From Cryphonectria parasitica EP155 (taxonomy: Eukaryota; Ascomycota; Sordariomycetes; Diaporthales; Cryphonectriaceae): a stretch of 64,000 bases of DNA. Within the stretch, counting starts at the first letter, position 1. Every line of letters begins with the position of its first letter. Below, piece by piece: positions 22,108 to 32,384 of this stretch. The notes beneath the pieces were generated by a model. It was not told where the DNA came from. It did not search any database and saw only the letters and a list, made by a program, of their open reading frames with translations. Location of the stretch: NCBI RefSeq assembly GCF_011745365.1, contig NW_024468916.1, positions 2,587,630 to 2,651,629 on the forward strand, written 5' to 3'. The position numbers were made by a program, and so were the translations under genes.

Positions 22108-23601
22108 ATGTCATCCCGCATAGTACTACCAGAGTCTCAAAGATTCTCTGCTCTGGACAGGGCAGAGGACATGACGTTTGCCGTAGAGCTCAAGTTTTTG
22201 ATAGTTCACGGCGCAGCCGAGATCAACAATTCCAAGTACCGAGGGGTGCGGCCATTTGTGGCGCACCGGCCCGTGGACCTGCGAAACTCAATGACGGATA
22301 CCGAGGTGCAACTGCAGCGAGACGACTGGGAGGCCGTGGCGCGAGCCATAGACGCCCTCCCTGGGGTGAACGCCACGACGAGCCACCAAGTCAAGGCGCA
22401 GAGCCTCACGCACACTGATTACTGGAACACGCACTGGATCGTCTACAAGGCCAACTCTGCTGTGCCTCCCTACCTGACATATACCCATGACGACCCCGAC
22501 CGCCCATTGCTCGACACGAGCCACCCAGACTACGACAGATACGTCTGGACACCGGTCGAGATATGCTCGCCCATCCTGCACTGGTCGCGCAAGGAGCACG
22601 CCTTCTCCACGCTCAAGAGCATCCTCGAGACCATCAACCGACAGTTCAACATCACCGCCAACGCCTCCTGCGAGACGCACGTCCACCTGGGCCGGTGCGA
22701 CGCCAGGTTCTTCTCCCTGGACACCCTCAAGAGGCTGGCCAGCATCCTGTGGCTGAGCGAGCCACTCCTCCGCAGCCTCAAGGACCCACAGTCGCCCAAC
22801 TATGACCACCACTACACCTGGAGCTACCCTTGGCGCAAGCACAGCCGCATCGCCATGGCCCTCCTCGAGCGGGAGCCTGTATTGCCATTGTCAGACGGGC
22901 GGGGCTGCGCAACCGTGCAGCCACCACCACCACCATCGGCAGCAGCTGTCGACACCATCTACACCAGCAAGCCCGACGACTTTGAGGTCTTTCTCGCCAA
23001 GCTCAAGGAGCCCGTCCGCCGGAACATCTGCAGTACTCCTACAACGACGACGACAACAACAACAACAACCACTACTACTACCACTACCACCACCATTACC
23101 AATACCACCCCCACATCTTCCCTGTACGAGCACCGCCCGGCGCTGCGGGCCATCTGGCGCGCCAAGGACCACAAGGAGCTGGGCTACATGCTCCGCGGCC
23201 GCGAGCGCAAGTTCCGGCGGCTGGGGTTCAACTTCCACGCGCTCGAGGAGGACCCCTCGGACGCGGGCCCGCGGACCATCGAGTTCCGGTTCCTGGAAGG
23301 GTTCATCGACAGGGACGTCGTGCCGGCGTGGGTGCGGCTGTGCGGCGAGCTGGTCGAGCTCGCCACGGGGTGCCAGGGCCCGCGCGAGTGCGAGTACTAC
23401 GACGCCGTGGCCCTGCTGCTGAACATGCCCCGGGACCTGCCCGTCGATGCCCAGTTTGCCGCCCTCACGGGGGCGCTGGGCCGCAACAGGGTCGCCAGGA
23501 CGGCCTGGGAGCCGTTGCAGGCCGTGGTCAGGAGAAACTATCCGCCTGCGCGAGGTGCTGCTGTCGTGAGCGAGGAGGTCTGTCGGCGGTTTGGGTTCTG
23601 A
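22108..23601 (+). CDS. Putative amidoligase-family protein
   Basis: A single-exon, 497-residue protein of the putative amidoligase family (PF12224), ATP-grasp-unrelated relatives of glutamine synthetase/gamma-glutamyl-cysteine ligase found in bacteria and many filamentous fungi. Typical pieces in order are an N-terminal TFAVELKFLI strand with the family's Glu, VWTPVEICSPIL (the EI.SPI motif), ANASCETHVHLGR (His-rich metal/nucleotide site), LKRLASILWLSEPLL, and near the end GPRTIEFRFLEGFID. About residues 310-330 are a nearly pure threonine run encoded by ACA/ACG/ACT/ACC repeats. It is predicted cytosolic. The natural substrate of fungal members is unknown; amide or peptide-like bond formation follows from family membership only. 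Confidence 0.83.
   Translation: MSSRIVLPESQRFSALDRAEDMTFAVELKFLIVHGAAEINNSKYRGVRPFVAHRPVDLRNSMTDTEVQLQRDDWEAVARAIDALPGVNATTSHQVKAQSLTHTDYWNTHWIVYKANSAVPPYLTYTHDDPDRPLLDTSHPDYDRYVWTPVEICSPILHWSRKEHAFSTLKSILETINRQFNITANASCETHVHLGRCDARFFSLDTLKRLASILWLSEPLLRSLKDPQSPNYDHHYTWSYPWRKHSRIAMALLEREPVLPLSDGRGCATVQPPPPPSAAAVDTIYTSKPDDFEVFLAKLKEPVRRNICSTPTTTTTTTTTTTTTTTTTTITNTTPTSSLYEHRPALRAIWRAKDHKELGYMLRGRERKFRRLGFNFHALEEDPSDAGPRTIEFRFLEGFIDRDVVPAWVRLCGELVELATGCQGPRECEYYDAVALLLNMPRDLPVDAQFAALTGALGRNRVARTAWEPLQAVVRRNYPPARGAAVVSEEVCRRFGF
23038..23097. repeat. ACN trinucleotide repeat encoding poly-threonine
   Basis: An in-frame run of ACA, ACG, ACT and ACC codons inside the amidoligase-like gene, giving about 18 threonines in a row. 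The mixed codons mean that it is not a pure slippage tract. It lies between conserved blocks, probably in a surface loop. Confidence 0.9.
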
Positions 23602-24826
23602 GGAAGGCATCGAGAGAGAGAGAGGAGGGGGGGGGAGGATTTGTTGTGGTGACGGTGGGGTTTGGTGTCGATTTTAAGTTTTGCGAGGTATCATGACTAT
23701 TGGCATTTGATGTTCCAGAGGGAGGGGCTTGGTGTTTTGCTCCTCAACAAAATTCCTTCTCCTCTCTTCTTCTTTTTTTCTTTTCCCCTCTCTTCTTCTG
23801 GCTGAAGCTCTCATCTTGTTTCAAAAAAAAAAAAAAAGGGCAGATTGCAAAAAAAAGTAAGGTTGAGCTCTATTTATCATGTTCAAAAGTTTCTTGGTGA
23901 TTGCAATTGAGTGCAATGATATTATGGAGGAAAGAAACAAAAGAAACAAAAGAAACAAAAGAAACAAAATAATCTTTTAGAAATCACTCACTCCAATCAT
24001 GCTAATGAAACATGTTGCATGAACACAGTGGCTATGAGGTTCCGGAAAGGGGGCCGCAGCACCCTCTCATCACGGGTTGAATCTATACTGTGGTGATCAC
24101 CTCGGGTTCCTGCAGTTCCCAGTCCGTCAGCCAGTGCAAACCAGAAGGCGGACCAGCTCAGCACAATCCTGCGGCTGGTTCCTGGCAAAGCTTATGACCG
24201 TTGTCGAGTTGGAACACTAGTTGGAACTTAAATAGGGGTATTGGAGGGGGACTTTAGGGTTTTGTACCTGGTTCAAGATCATCTTAACTAGTTCCTCTTT
24301 GGATCTGGCTCAAACTGTGTTATAGTGGTTTCTTAGTTACTTGAGATCTTTGGGAGGGGGGGAGAGGGGGGCTGGCTGAATTTTGCCGTGCTCGACTCTT
24401 GGGAAACCGATGACTCAATCGCGGGGAAGAAATAGAAGCTTTTCTTCGAAGATCTTGCTTTGAAAACCGCATCACGCAAGAAGTGTTACCGTGAGTACTT
24501 TCGCCGGGGCTAATAAATTCATCCCAAGAGAAGATGCCAAGTTGAGATACAAAAGCCACCAATGAATAAAGAATTATAGTACCGTTAAAAACGTGAGCAC
24601 TTGCCACTTTGCAGATTCTTCCGACCACATATGCAATTGATCAGACGGGAGGGAATTTTCCGGGAGGAGGGGTGTGTTGCGTAATTCCTGGATATTTAGG
24701 TGTGACCCCTACTTTGAGGTCTTCAGATAGTGAAGTCATGGTTGAATGAGGAAAGAGAGTAGATCATCCTTGGCCAAATTTTTTGGAAATTCTCCCAGGC
24801 TAGGGCAACTTCTCTTCGAAAACAAT
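23602..24826. other. Gene-free interval
   Basis: About 1.2 kb between convergent genes. It holds an AAAGAAAC tandem repeat (about 23933-23968), a poly(A) run (about 23824-23837) and purine-rich sequence. No gene is supported. Confidence 0.6.
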
Positions 24827-25567
24827 TCATCTCTCACCCTCCTCCTCCTCCTCCTCATCGTCCCCATTCTGCTTCTTCTCTTCCTTTTTCTTTTCCTCCT
24901 TCCTCCTCTTCTTGACAACATTCCCATCGTCATCCAACAAGTCACTCTTATCCTCCAGCCCGTCCCACTTGGCCACCCCATCCCCTTTGAAATCAACCAC
25001 TCTCTGCGGATAGAACATGTGACACTTGGCCTCGAACGCCTTCCGCCCCTCGGGCGTATTAATCCCCTCGATCAAGGTAGGAAATAGCAAGATCATGTTC
25101 CGCCCTTCGTCCATGATGGGCGTCCGGCAGAACGCACACTGTACCTTGCATGGAAGGTGGTGCGCCTGGGACTGCGAGCTTGGGTCATACCAGCCCAGGT
25201 CGTGGTGGCCCTGCGTGAAGCGGATGTCTTCCTTGTGGAAGATGGCGGCCCACTGGAAGGGGGCGCCGTGGAGGCGCTGGCAGGTAGTGCAGTGGCAGTA
25301 CTTGGAGGACAGGGGCCGGTCGCGGTGGAGTTGGTATTTCACTCGTCCGCAGTGGCATGCGCCATGCCAGCGAGCCGGAGACACGTCCTTGTCATCGTCA
25401 TCGTCGTCGAGAACCCTGTAAGGGGCGCGGTGCTTCCACTCATCCTCTTGTCGGTGGGTCGTTGCGTTGGCCTGGTGCTGGTGCGGCTCGTGTGAGGGAG
25501 ACCTGCTCTTGCTATTCTTGCTGTTGCTGTTGCCCTCCCCCTTCTTCTCCATCTTCGATGGAGACAT
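24827..25567 (-). CDS. GFA/CENP-V domain zinc protein
   Basis: A 246-residue single-exon protein with a glutathione-dependent formaldehyde-activating (GFA, CENP-V/Mss4-like) domain at about residues 68-170. Zinc ligands appear in family order: CHCG (Cys71, Cys73), CHCTTC (Cys91, Cys93, Cys96) and a late CAFC pair, with the family's GAPFQWAAIF stretch between. The first 65 residues are basic, Ser-rich, then acidic (a run of Asp); the C-terminus is a long Lys then Glu/Asp tail. These tails are unusual next to bacterial GFA proteins but common in fungi. Members act as S-(hydroxymethyl)glutathione synthase or as proteins of unknown role. The assignment to the fold is firm; the reaction is not. 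Confidence 0.85.
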   Translation of the reverse strand: MSPSKMEKKGEGNSNSKNSKSRSPSHEPHQHQANATTHRQEDEWKHRAPYRVLDDDDDDKDVSPARWHGACHCGRVKYQLHRDRPLSSKYCHCTTCQRLHGAPFQWAAIFHKEDIRFTQGHHDLGWYDPSSQSQAHHLPCKVQCAFCRTPIMDEGRNMILLFPTLIEGINTPEGRKAFEAKCHMFYPQRVVDFKGDGVAKWDGLEDKSDLLDDDGNVVKKRRKEEKKKEEKKQNGDDEEEEEEGER

Positions 25568-26296
25568 GTCCAGTTTAAGAATTGATCAGATGATCTAGAA
25601 CATACAGTGGTAAGACGAATGGCCTCTGAACTACCAAGATATCGAGTTGAAAGTGAGAGCAGGACATCTGAGTTGATAAAGTAGAGTTTCTTTTTCCTCC
25701 ACACTCTCCCTACGTCAGAAATGCCCTTGACTGATGGGGAAAATGTGATGCAAGGGATCTCGAGTCTCGTACGTAGTGGTGACGACGCTAAGGGATCTCC
25801 CGTCAACGAAGGTTAAAGTATTAGTACGCAAATTGATTCTTGTACGTCACCGCAACTAGTTAATTACCTAGAGCGGGTCATTGAAATCTTGAGAACAGAC
25901 AAGGCTGCAATGGCAACTGAAGAGCATACAGCGTCTCATCAAGAAGAAGACAGTGCGTCTTGTGATATAGTCCACCACGAAATGATATCAAGTCCAAAAC
26001 AAAAAAAAGTTGCCGTAGTCAGGGACGAGAAGGGCAGGCCTACAGAAAAGAATCAAGTCCTCGTCAACGTTCCACAGCTACTACTTAATGATTGATCTAG
26101 TCTCCTCCTGAGCGACTCAAGAGCATTTAGTCCTGGAGCACGAGCCAATCGTCGGTTTTGTTCAACCTAGTCGATGGACATGACGGGGTGGTATTGAATT
26201 CTCATGCTCTTCCCGCTGCATGGTCTTGGTATTTCCAAAGATGTACAATAACCACAAAAGAATTGTCTGCTTTCACACACCACAATTCCCAAGCAA
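25568..26296. other. Gene-free interval
   Basis: About 0.73 kb between the GFA gene start and the 3' end of the sugar transporter, both on the minus strand. It should hold the GFA promoter and the transporter 3' UTR. No other feature is seen. Confidence 0.55.
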
Positions 26297-28257
26297 TCAT
26301 TTCTGCTGCTCAGAGTACTCATACTGCGAAGCCTCGACATCTCCCGCCTCGGCCCGTTTCGTCGCGGCCCCGAGGTCGTCCACACCCAGGTCGGCCGTGC
26401 CAAAGAGCTCGTCCATGCGCTCCAGCGACAACTGGACAAAAAAAAAAGAGAAGAAACCTCACATGTTAGCAAGACATGAACACGACAAGCAATAGCAAAG
26501 AGGAATGTGCAATAACACAAAAGGAACGAAAGGATAATAATAATAATAAAAAACAGACGTACCCCTTTTGTCTCTGGGATCCAGAACGCTACGGTGCCCA
26601 TAGTAAAGCAAAAGCTCCCATAGAGAAAATACGTTCCGTACCCAGTACTTCCGCCGACCGTCTTGAGCATGATGGGCGTGATTCTGGTGACGACCAAGTT
26701 GAACACCCACTGCGTGGCAGCAGCAATGCTGACGGTGTAGCCTCGAAGCCGGTTTGTCGGGATCTCGCTGACATAGATCCAACACACAGGGCCCCAGCCG
26801 AACTGAAATGCAGCGGCAAAGAGGTAGACCATGACCAGGGCGGCGGTGCCCGCAGGCGTCTGAGGCGCACCGGTCTTGGGGGCGGCAAAGCGAACAAAGA
26901 AGCCGAGGTAGAACATGAAGATGCCCATGGCGAAGCCGGTCCAGACAAAGGACCAGCGGCGGCCTAGGGTGTCGGCGAGGAAGGTGATGAAGATGGCGCA
27001 GGAGCACATCTTGACGATGCCGTACACACCTGTGGCCAGGAGGGACTCGGCGTTGCCTGTGATGCCGAGGGATTCGAAGATCTCGGGGGCGTAGTAGTTG
27101 ATGGCGTTGGTCTGTTTGAACAAGAAGAATTTTCGAATCCCGGTCAGGCTCGTTCATTTCAAGAAGGAAGGAGAAAACAAGAAGAAAGAAAAGGGAAAAA
27201 GAAAAAGAAGAAAAAAAGGACATCAACTCACGCCTGTCCACTGCTGTGCAGTCATCAGCGCCATGGCCATAAGAGCCCGCTTCCTGTTCCCAGGAATAAG
27301 CCAGCACTCCTTCTGCATAGCCCAGAAGCCAGACCCATGGACCGACCGCCGCTCTTCCTCGAGCTGCATCCTCATCTCCAGGAGCTCCTGCTGGATGTAC
27401 GGGTGCTCGACGGGGAGGTGGCGCACGCTCGACAGCACCCCCGAGGCCTTCTCCCAGTTGTCCTTGCTGGCGAGCCAGCGCGGGGACTCTGGGCAGAAGA
27501 AGATGGTGATGAAGATGAGGAAGGGTGGGAGGGACTGCAGGGCCAGGGGGACCTGCCAAGAAGCGTGACCCTTGAAGAGAAGGAGGAGAAAACGACGGTT
27601 AGTAAGTATTTTCTTGTTTGAATTCGAGATCGTAGTCATCCAAGACACAATGAATATAGGCCCAAGAAATGAACAAGATTCAAGACCAACCTTGATATGG
27701 AGCAGCGAGCCATAATCAATAAAGAAAGCAATCATGGCCCCCATGGTCTCAAAAAGCTGGTAAAAGCCAATCAACAACCCTCGGATGGCGCGCGGCGAGT
27801 TCTCGGAGACGTAAAGCGGCGCAAGCATGGTCGCACCGCCCAGGCCCAAGCCCTCGATGACCCGGCCCGCATAAAAGGTGCCAAAATTGCCGTTGGAGAA
27901 GGCCTGGATGAGACCGCCGGCGAGGGCGAAGACGGCGATGATCATGAGGCTGGGCTTCCGGCCGAGCTTCTCGCCGAGGGGCAGGGCGGCCAGGGCCCCG
28001 ACGATGGCGCCGGCCTGCATGGTGCTGACGAGGTTGGCCGACAGGTTGGCGCTGGCCGAGGTGGTGAAGCCCTCGAGGCCAAACTCCTTCTTGAAGTCGG
28101 GCAGGGTGAGCACGCCGCCGATGATGCCCGTGTCCATGCCGAACAGCGTCCCGCCGAAACATGCTGCCGCGGCCAGGGCAAACACCCTCCAGTTGTACAC
28201 CTCTGGAGGGTCCAGCCTGACCGCCTCGTTGCGGATGACCTTTTGTATCCACGGCAT
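26297..28257 (-). CDS. MFS sugar transporter, four exons
   Basis: A plasma-membrane sugar porter of the major facilitator superfamily. Exons are 27691-28257, 27232-27570, 26563-27111 and 26297-26431 (529 residues), all joined in phase 0. Family signatures are preserved across the joins: [12 protein letters not shown] in TM1, GEKLGRKPS between TM2 and TM3, [10 protein letters not shown], the SPRWL loop, QQWTG joined to TNAINYY in TM7, and PETKG joined to [11 protein letters not shown] after TM12. Those composite motifs confirm three of the splice joins. Length and order are typical of hexose, quinate or lactose-type porters; the exact sugar is unknown. The C-terminal tail (EYSEQQK) is short. 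Purine/pyrimidine tracts lie in the introns. Confidence 0.93.
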
Positions 28258-29864
28258 GGCGGGAAAATTCCTTTCTTCTTTGTGGGAAAGAAAGGTTCAC
28301 GACGTGGGGAGAGAGAGAGGCAGGAGACAAGACGGAGGCGCGAGGGCAGAGGGAGGAGGAGGAGGAGAAGAAAGAAGGACCAGACTTACTCATAGTAGAT
28401 GCAAGATTACAGTAGACGATATATTTATGGGGAGGCCATCCGGGTAAAGTACTTACACGGTTCGGATGTAATCGCCTATTAACAAACCCCTGCTTGTGTG
28501 TGTTGAGGATCATCCGCCAAATAGCCGGTTAGGTACCCCCTCTACATACACACACACACACACACACACACCGTGACAACGTTGGCCGAAAAGGATAGGA
28601 TAAAAAAGTTAGAATAATGGGCGGGATTCCCCACCAGGACCGTTGGGAGTTGAGGAGGGGTGGTTGCTCCTCCACAAGACTAAACAGTGGCACGAATTGG
28701 GAATCAAGCTTGTTGAAAACATGCACTGGCAGCTGTGTTTGAAATCACAGCTTATCGAGAACATTATAGGTCATTTCACAGAAATTGTCCTTGCTGTCCA
28801 TGGCATGAGTTAACGTCGTTTCTACCTATGAAAGTCTGATCTATAGCAAAGCTTTCTGGAGGAAAGAGAGGGCTTCTCGAGCCTGAGACACGCCATGTTG
28901 TACCAGATGGCGCGCTCTTCGTCCCTCAAAACATAATAGACTTAAGACACCCGATCTTGTCGACCCCAAAAAAGCCTCTCATCTCGGCGGAGGTGAGCCA
29001 CAACGAACTACTATTGTTGAGCCAAATGGATGAAGAGATGCTGACCAGAGAACACACGAATGGAGGTGGGTCTTTCTGATTGTGCAGTGGATTATGATTG
29101 TGGATTATCGAATTGTGGATGTGATGGTTATCGTGTTGTAATACGATACGCAACAAAACAGGCCGTGAAAAGCATATCATGGTCGATATAGTAGAGGGGG
29201 CCCTCCCCAGACGGGGGCTACCGTTCGGGGTAATGAAAGCCGGGGAAGACAAGTCTTCCCCGCACGGCAGTGGTGGGCAAGGTGGGGTACTCCGTTCTTT
29301 GTCGTCCTAGATCAGTGTAACTGAGAATCCTTCCCAATGGTCCAGCCCCAATCCATCCGTCCAGGAACCTTGACTCGAGGCCAACCCACTCCTGGACAAG
29401 ACGCAGTGTACCATAGTAATATACCCCCCGTGTTGCCTGTCACCCACCATCCTTCTTACCCCAATGTCGAGTTAGCATTGCAGGAGACAGTGGAGATTGT
29501 GTCAGCAACGGGATCCTGCAGAAAGCAAGAAGAAGAGAGGAAAAATGGACAGTATGTTGACACTGTGCTTGGTAGATGATTGGCTGCATATTGTCCTTTT
29601 TTTGTCTCCCTGAGGGAAAGACCAGTCGACCAAATAGCCAATCACTTTGAGAAAAAGAATTCTAGCCAGTATATAGATTGGTCTCACTAATGGACTATCT
29701 ATTGCGATTGCTTGAGACCTGGCTCTGAATAGGGTTCGTGTGAGAGAGGAAGGAGAAGGAAAAGAAGGAGGAAGAGAAGAAAAAGAAAGACAGGGAGGGG
29801 GTCAACGGCGGCTTTGGATCCATAGACCAGATTGTATCGTGAATTCATGGGTGAGGCTTTACCA
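28258..29864. other. Gene-free interval with a perfect inverted repeat
   Basis: About 1.6 kb upstream of the transporter and downstream of the epimerase-like gene. It holds an AC tract (about 28549-28571), GAGAGAG and GGAGGA tracts near 28308-28375, a perfect 10+10-base inverted repeat at 29241-29262 and purine-rich DNA near 29740-29805. No gene is supported. Confidence 0.6.
29241..29262. repeat. Perfect inverted repeat (10-bp arms, 2-base loop)
   Basis: The arm CGGGGAAGAC is followed by AA and then its exact reverse complement. It lies in the interval between the transporter and the epimerase-like gene. A two-base loop is too tight for a good RNA hairpin, so a protein-binding palindrome or cruciform-type site is likelier. 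Confidence 0.6.
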
Positions 29865-30932
29865 TCAAGCCGTGTAGACCCCAGTAGGCCTATCGTGATA
29901 CCCTCTTCTCCCAACCCTACTCATCAACTCACTCTTCCACTCGTCACCCCTAGCCAGTACCTCCACTGCCCTCTGAAAGGTATACGTTGGCACCCAGCCC
30001 AGTTCCCTCACAGCCTTCGAAGAATCATACACCCTGTCTACTCTCCCTAGGAACGTCCAGTTCTGGGTTTGGAAGACGTTCTTGCATCCCGGGACAGCCC
30101 TCTCCAGAACCTCTCCCACGCTGTCCGGCCCATCTCCGGCATTCAGCAGCGCCAGCGTCTCTGCCTCTCTGGTCAGCGGTGTGGGGGCGCTGATGATATA
30201 CTTCCCCCAGCCCACCTCGCCCGCGGCAGCCTTTCTCACTGCGGCCACGCACGCACCAACCACATCCGCGATGTCGACCCTGCGGTACGCCAGCTCGCAC
30301 ACCTTGAGATTGTCTGCCCCCATGGCGCTGCTGCGTTCTGCATCGTCATCTTCCTCGGGGAAGAACCGGCTCGTCCTCAGCACCACCACCGGCAGGCCTG
30401 TCTGCAGATGCACTAGCCTGCAGACGTCCTCAGCGGCCACTTTTGTCACGCCGTAAATGTTCTTGGGCTGCGGGACGACATCCTCGTCGATCCACGCCGC
30501 GGGCTGGCCTGGCTTGGGGCTGAGAGCCGTGCCAAAGGCGGACGTCGTGCTGAGAAAAATGAAAGTCATAGTATGACCGCTGCTGCTGTTACCGTCTTGG
30601 TCATGATTCCTATCCCGTGCGGCTACGGCAGCTTCCAAGAGTGTGAGGGTGCCGGTGATGTTGGTCTGGATGAAAGTGGCCTTAGTGTGAGTAGTGACAT
30701 GCGGCTTGTGCAGGGTTGCAGTGTGAATGATATGCCGGATTGAGGGATACGTGGTGAAGACACCATTGACAAAGGTTTCGTCTGTGATGGAGCCGACGAG
30801 GGTGTTGGGTGTGGACGAGGCGAGGATGTCGATGCCCAGTGCAGTGTACCCATATTTCGCGAGGGAGAGCATAAGGGCATGGCCGAGATGCCCCGAAGAC
30901 CCCGTCACCAAGATGTCTGGGTAGAACGCCAT
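29865..30932 (-). CDS. NAD-dependent epimerase/dehydratase (extended SDR)
   Basis: A 355-residue single-exon extended short-chain dehydrogenase. The open frame runs back to 30995 but without an ATG, so MAFYPDILVTG at 30932 is the start, placing the nucleotide motif TGSSGHLG at residues 10-17, as usual. The active-site Ser/Thr cluster LSTTSAFG is at 127-134 and the catalytic Tyr160 and Lys164 lie in YGVTK. The later VVLRTSRFFPEE and DIADVVGA segments also fit the family. It is probably a cytosolic sugar-nucleotide or small-molecule epimerase/dehydratase/reductase. It lacks the usual UDP-galactose 4-epimerase features, so I do not call it a galactose epimerase. Confidence 0.86.
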   Translation of the reverse strand: MAFYPDILVTGSSGHLGHALMLSLAKYGYTALGIDILASSTPNTLVGSITDETFVNGVFTTYPSIRHIIHTATLHKPHVTTHTKATFIQTNITGTLTLLEAAVAARDRNHDQDGNSSSGHTMTFIFLSTTSAFGTALSPKPGQPAAWIDEDVVPQPKNIYGVTKVAAEDVCRLVHLQTGLPVVVLRTSRFFPEEDDDAERSSAMGADNLKVCELAYRRVDIADVVGACVAAVRKAAAGEVGWGKYIISAPTPLTREAETLALLNAGDGPDSVGEVLERAVPGCKNVFQTQNWTFLGRVDRVYDSSKAVRELGWVPTYTFQRAVEVLARGDEWKSELMSRVGRRGYHDRPTGVYTA

Positions 30933-32020
30933 GGAGACTCTTTTTGATGGTGTTTCTTTTTCTTTTCTGGAGTGATGACTGGAATTGCCGGGCAATCATC
31001 GCATCCATAGTGAGATGGAGTGCATACTTTTCTTCATCTTAACTTAAAAAGGTGGACTCGGTTTGCAGTGACTCAACCGGTGAAGACGCAACTTTAGCCT
31101 CGTGGGGCATTCCGCAATGGCCACGGCCAAAATCTAAGCAGTTCAAGTCCCCGCTCAGGGCTTGGCTACCAGTCATTCACTGTTTATTCTGTTAATACTT
31201 CTCAAGATATCGCCTCTGCCCAGCAGAAACAGAGTAAGGATATGGCATGAGATGATCACGGAATCTCGGCCCCTCTTGTAGCAAGAGAAGCTGCATTCTT
31301 GAAAACGCAAAGTCTCTGCAGTTGAACACGTTGCACGCACGCACCACAAAAGGCCTCGAGGCGAGGCGTTGTCATTCCCCTTGCTGAGACATGTCATTTG
31401 TTTCCTTGTCGTTGATATTGAAAGTTGATGGAACTAAAGCCATGCAGGTACCAGGGACACCCGCTAAAATGGCGGAACGAACCATTATAAACTATATTCG
31501 GAGCAAGACAGCAGCATGTGACCGTTCTCAACGACCACGAACAACCTTCCTGCAATTTTAGAACATGTCCTTTTTTTGTTGCGAATAATTGCGTACATGG
31601 CCAGGGTGCAGTGGCTGTGACGTCAAATCATCAGGGGTCCCAACACAACACAGCACAGCACAGCACAGCCCAGCCCAGCCCTTGCCCTGTCTACAGCACG
31701 TTTCCCCACTACGTCATCTTCAACCCCCCTGCGCGTCTTCCCAGCAGACAGGCCGGCAGCAGCGAAGCAGGGACTTTCGCCAATTGCCTTATCCATGACA
31801 ATCATAGCCACGACTACGACCACGGTGCCAAGATTTATATAAGGGGAGAGGGCAATGCTGTTGCGGCTTGGGGATATTGTCATATATTTCACCTTCATAT
31901 ACCTTAAGATCAAACCTAACTGAGTAACACGAAATCTCCTGATTCGTCTTTTGCTTTTTATTCATTGAAAGACTCGCGAGACAACACAACAGTCAAAGTT
32001 CATACAACACACTAGCAGCC
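30933..32020. promoter_or_regulatory. Divergent promoter region of the epimerase-like gene and PMP3
   Basis: About 1.09 kb. On the PMP3 side there are an ACGTCA (CRE/ATF-like) site at 31711-31716, a CCCCT element at 31726-31730, a TTTATATAAG TATA-type box at 31834-31843 and an AGGGG element at 31842-31846. CCCCT/AGGGG is the stress-response element of yeasts. A short CACAG repeat (about 31646-31670) lies between. The set fits a stress-induced promoter, but function is inferred. Confidence 0.5.
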
Positions 32021-32384
32021 ATGGCGAACGGTCAGGTTTCCTCCACGTCGGACATGATCGACTACTTTATTGCTTTCTTCCTACCACCTGTGAGTCTGCC
32101 TTGATCATCATCAAAGGAGAGAGAGAGAGAGAGAGAGAGAGAGCTCCTGGCTGACCGTCCCTACACCAGGTCGGCGTGTTCCTCAAGCGTGGCCTCCACG
32201 CGGACCTATGGATCAACATCCTCCTCACCATACTGGGCTGGATTCCGGGTGTGCTGCACGCGTGGTGGGTCATTGGGTAAGTTTCGGACTTCTGCGCTGT
32301 GATGTGCCCTCCCTCTCTCCTTCCTGGCTCACGCTGATCGGGATGAATAGGAAATATAAGAGGTCCTACATCACGCATAGTTAG
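32021..32384 (+). CDS. pmp3: PMP3-family plasma membrane proteolipid
   Basis: A small gene in three exons: 32021-32089, 32170-32276 and 32351-32384 (69 residues). The joins are phase 0 (GTGAGT donor) and phase 2 (GTAAGT donor; WWVIG joined to KYKRSYITHS). The protein has two hydrophobic segments, DYFIAFFLPPVGVFLK and LWINILLTILGWIPGVLHA, which are the PMP3/RCI2 signature. PMP3 proteins sit in the plasma membrane and help keep membrane potential and salt tolerance. The N-terminal polar extension of about 10 residues and the Lys/Arg-rich tail are typical of fungal members. Intron 1 carries a GA microsatellite (about 32117-32143). A TATA-type box 180 bases upstream and stress-type elements fit the role. 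Confidence 0.92.

Noticed and set aside
27112..27145. TTCGAATCCC, another tRNA B-box-like sequence
   Set aside because: It lies in an intron of the sugar transporter and no cloverleaf forms around it.
29865..30932. The epimerase-like gene as uge3 of the GAG set
   Set aside because: It has TGSSGHLG and STTSAFG rather than the usual TGGxGYIG and SSSxxYG features of UDP-glucose 4-epimerases, and it lies 23 kb from the cluster.
31130..31175. GTTCAAGTCC, a tRNA B-box-like sequence
   Set aside because: The flanking bases do not pair into a T-arm, and no anticodon arm or acceptor stem can be drawn upstream.
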